A DNA stretch of 20,976 nucleotides, taken from assembly GCA_023128855.1 (NCBI GenBank), contig JAGMDE010000022.1:1-20976 (forward strand), in the 5' to 3' direction. Shown piece by piece: positions 20,540 through 20,976 of the stretch. A program made the position numbers and the translations under genes. Each line of letters opens with the position of its first letter. Position 1 is the stretch's first letter. Below the pieces are notes generated by a model. It had not been told where the DNA came from. It did not search any database and saw nothing but the letters and a program-made list of their open reading frames with translations. Source of the stretch: Thermoplasmatales archaeon. Lineage in GTDB: Archaea > Thermoplasmatota > E2 > DHVEG-1.

Positions 20540-20976
20540 ATGGATTCTCCCATGCCTGAGCTCATCATTACATAGAATCCAACATATGCCAATGGTAGAA
20601 TGACGAACGCTACAAGATATATGAAACCAAAGTCAATACCTCCACTAGTAAGACCCATAACTGAGAGGATTATAACCAGGAAAAGTGGAAATGCAATAAC
20701 TGTTACAACAAATGATTCTGCCATTATCGCAAGTGATTCCAGGTTTCTTTTTCTATCAGTTAAATCTGTTTCCATATAGTTATTGACGCATCTTTCAAAA
20801 TATGGTCCTAGCTCACTACCTGATTGAATTACTGATAATATTCCTTGTATAAATTTTTTAAGTTTTTCTGATGGAGATATAGCAATTGCATTTTTCAATG
20901 CAGTAATTGTGTCAACTCCCATCATGTTGATTTCTGTTGTAATTTTCTTTGCTTCTTTCTGTATTTCTCCATAGAG
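20536..20976 (-). CDS. Type II secretion system F-domain membrane protein (FlaJ/TadB-like), N-terminus cut by window edge
   Basis: The frame is open to the right edge (17 more codons, LYGEIQKEAKKI..., before the first ATG at 20925), so the gene starts outside the window and the ATG is internal. The visible 146 residues contain the second half of a T2SF domain: GVDTITALKNAI, a SPSEKLKKFIQGILSVIQSGSELGPYF block and a helical basic segment. Two membrane helices follow (MAESFVVTVIAFPLFLVII and FGFIYLVAFVILPLAYVGFY). The TGA stop at 20536-20538 overlaps ATG 20539 of the second T2SF gene as ATGA. It is the more upstream half of the pilus platform, and an assembly ATPase gene is expected just beyond the edge. 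Confidence 0.85.
   Translation of the reverse strand, partial: LYGEIQKEAKKITTEINMMGVDTITALKNAIAISPSEKLKKFIQGILSVIQSGSELGPYFERCVNNYMETDLTDRKRNLESLAIMAESFVVTVIAFPLFLVIILSVMGLTSGGIDFGFIYLVAFVILPLAYVGFYVMMSSGMGESI

Overview
The window reads as archaeal DNA. It is AT-rich, TATAAATA/TATTTATA/TTTAAATA boxes precede several genes, and Shine-Dalgarno sequences are of the GAGGTGA/GGAGGTGG/GGGGGA type. There is an archaeal-type IV pilin leader, archaeal FlaJ/TadC-like (T2SF) membrane proteins, and a tRNA-Asp gene with no encoded CCA. The gene mix is gingipain-like C25 peptidases, NosD-type beta-helix and PKD surface proteins, DUF2341, and a tandem Lrp/AsnC regulator. That resembles uncultured sediment Thermoplasmatota such as Marine Benthic Group D; the lineage is an inference from gene content, not from a phylogenetic marker.

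Layout. (1) 1-2335, minus: a secreted C25-like protein fused to a beta-helix and a PKD-like domain, cut by the left edge. It keeps the catalytic Cys, but GSG stands where GHG is expected. (2) 2422-4233, minus: a membrane-anchored or secreted metzincin-type zinc metallopeptidase, split by one in-frame TGA. (3) 4332-5300, minus: a duplicated Lrp/AsnC regulator, probably leaderless and divergent from the next genes. (4) 5503-11414, plus: a two-gene operon of large exported beta-rich proteins. One carries four 'GIPAS' repeats; the other has DUF2341, about seven propeller-like repeats and Ig-like modules. (5) 11553-13514, plus: a C25 peptidase with propeptide and intact His/Cys. (6) 13519-15243, minus: a beta-helix/PKD surface protein with a C-terminal membrane anchor, converging on the C25 gene with 4 bp between stops. 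(7) 15305-15377, minus: tRNA-Asp(GTC). (8) 15474-20976, minus: a tight pilus-like operon. In transcription order it encodes two T2SF platform proteins (the first cut by the right edge), a type IV pilin with a LamG domain, a choice-of-anchor/DUF11 exported protein, and a small glycosylation-rich membrane-anchored protein.

Nearly every protein-coding gene except the regulator and the T2SF pair has an export signal. The simplest reading is a cell-surface locus: a pilus with a lectin-like module for binding polymers or cells, large adhesin-like proteins, and extracellular proteases for degrading protein. This would suit a heterotroph feeding on detrital protein. Co-function is inferred from proximity only. 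I saw no insertion sequence, CRISPR array or phage gene, and no gene-free stretch longer than about 230 bases.
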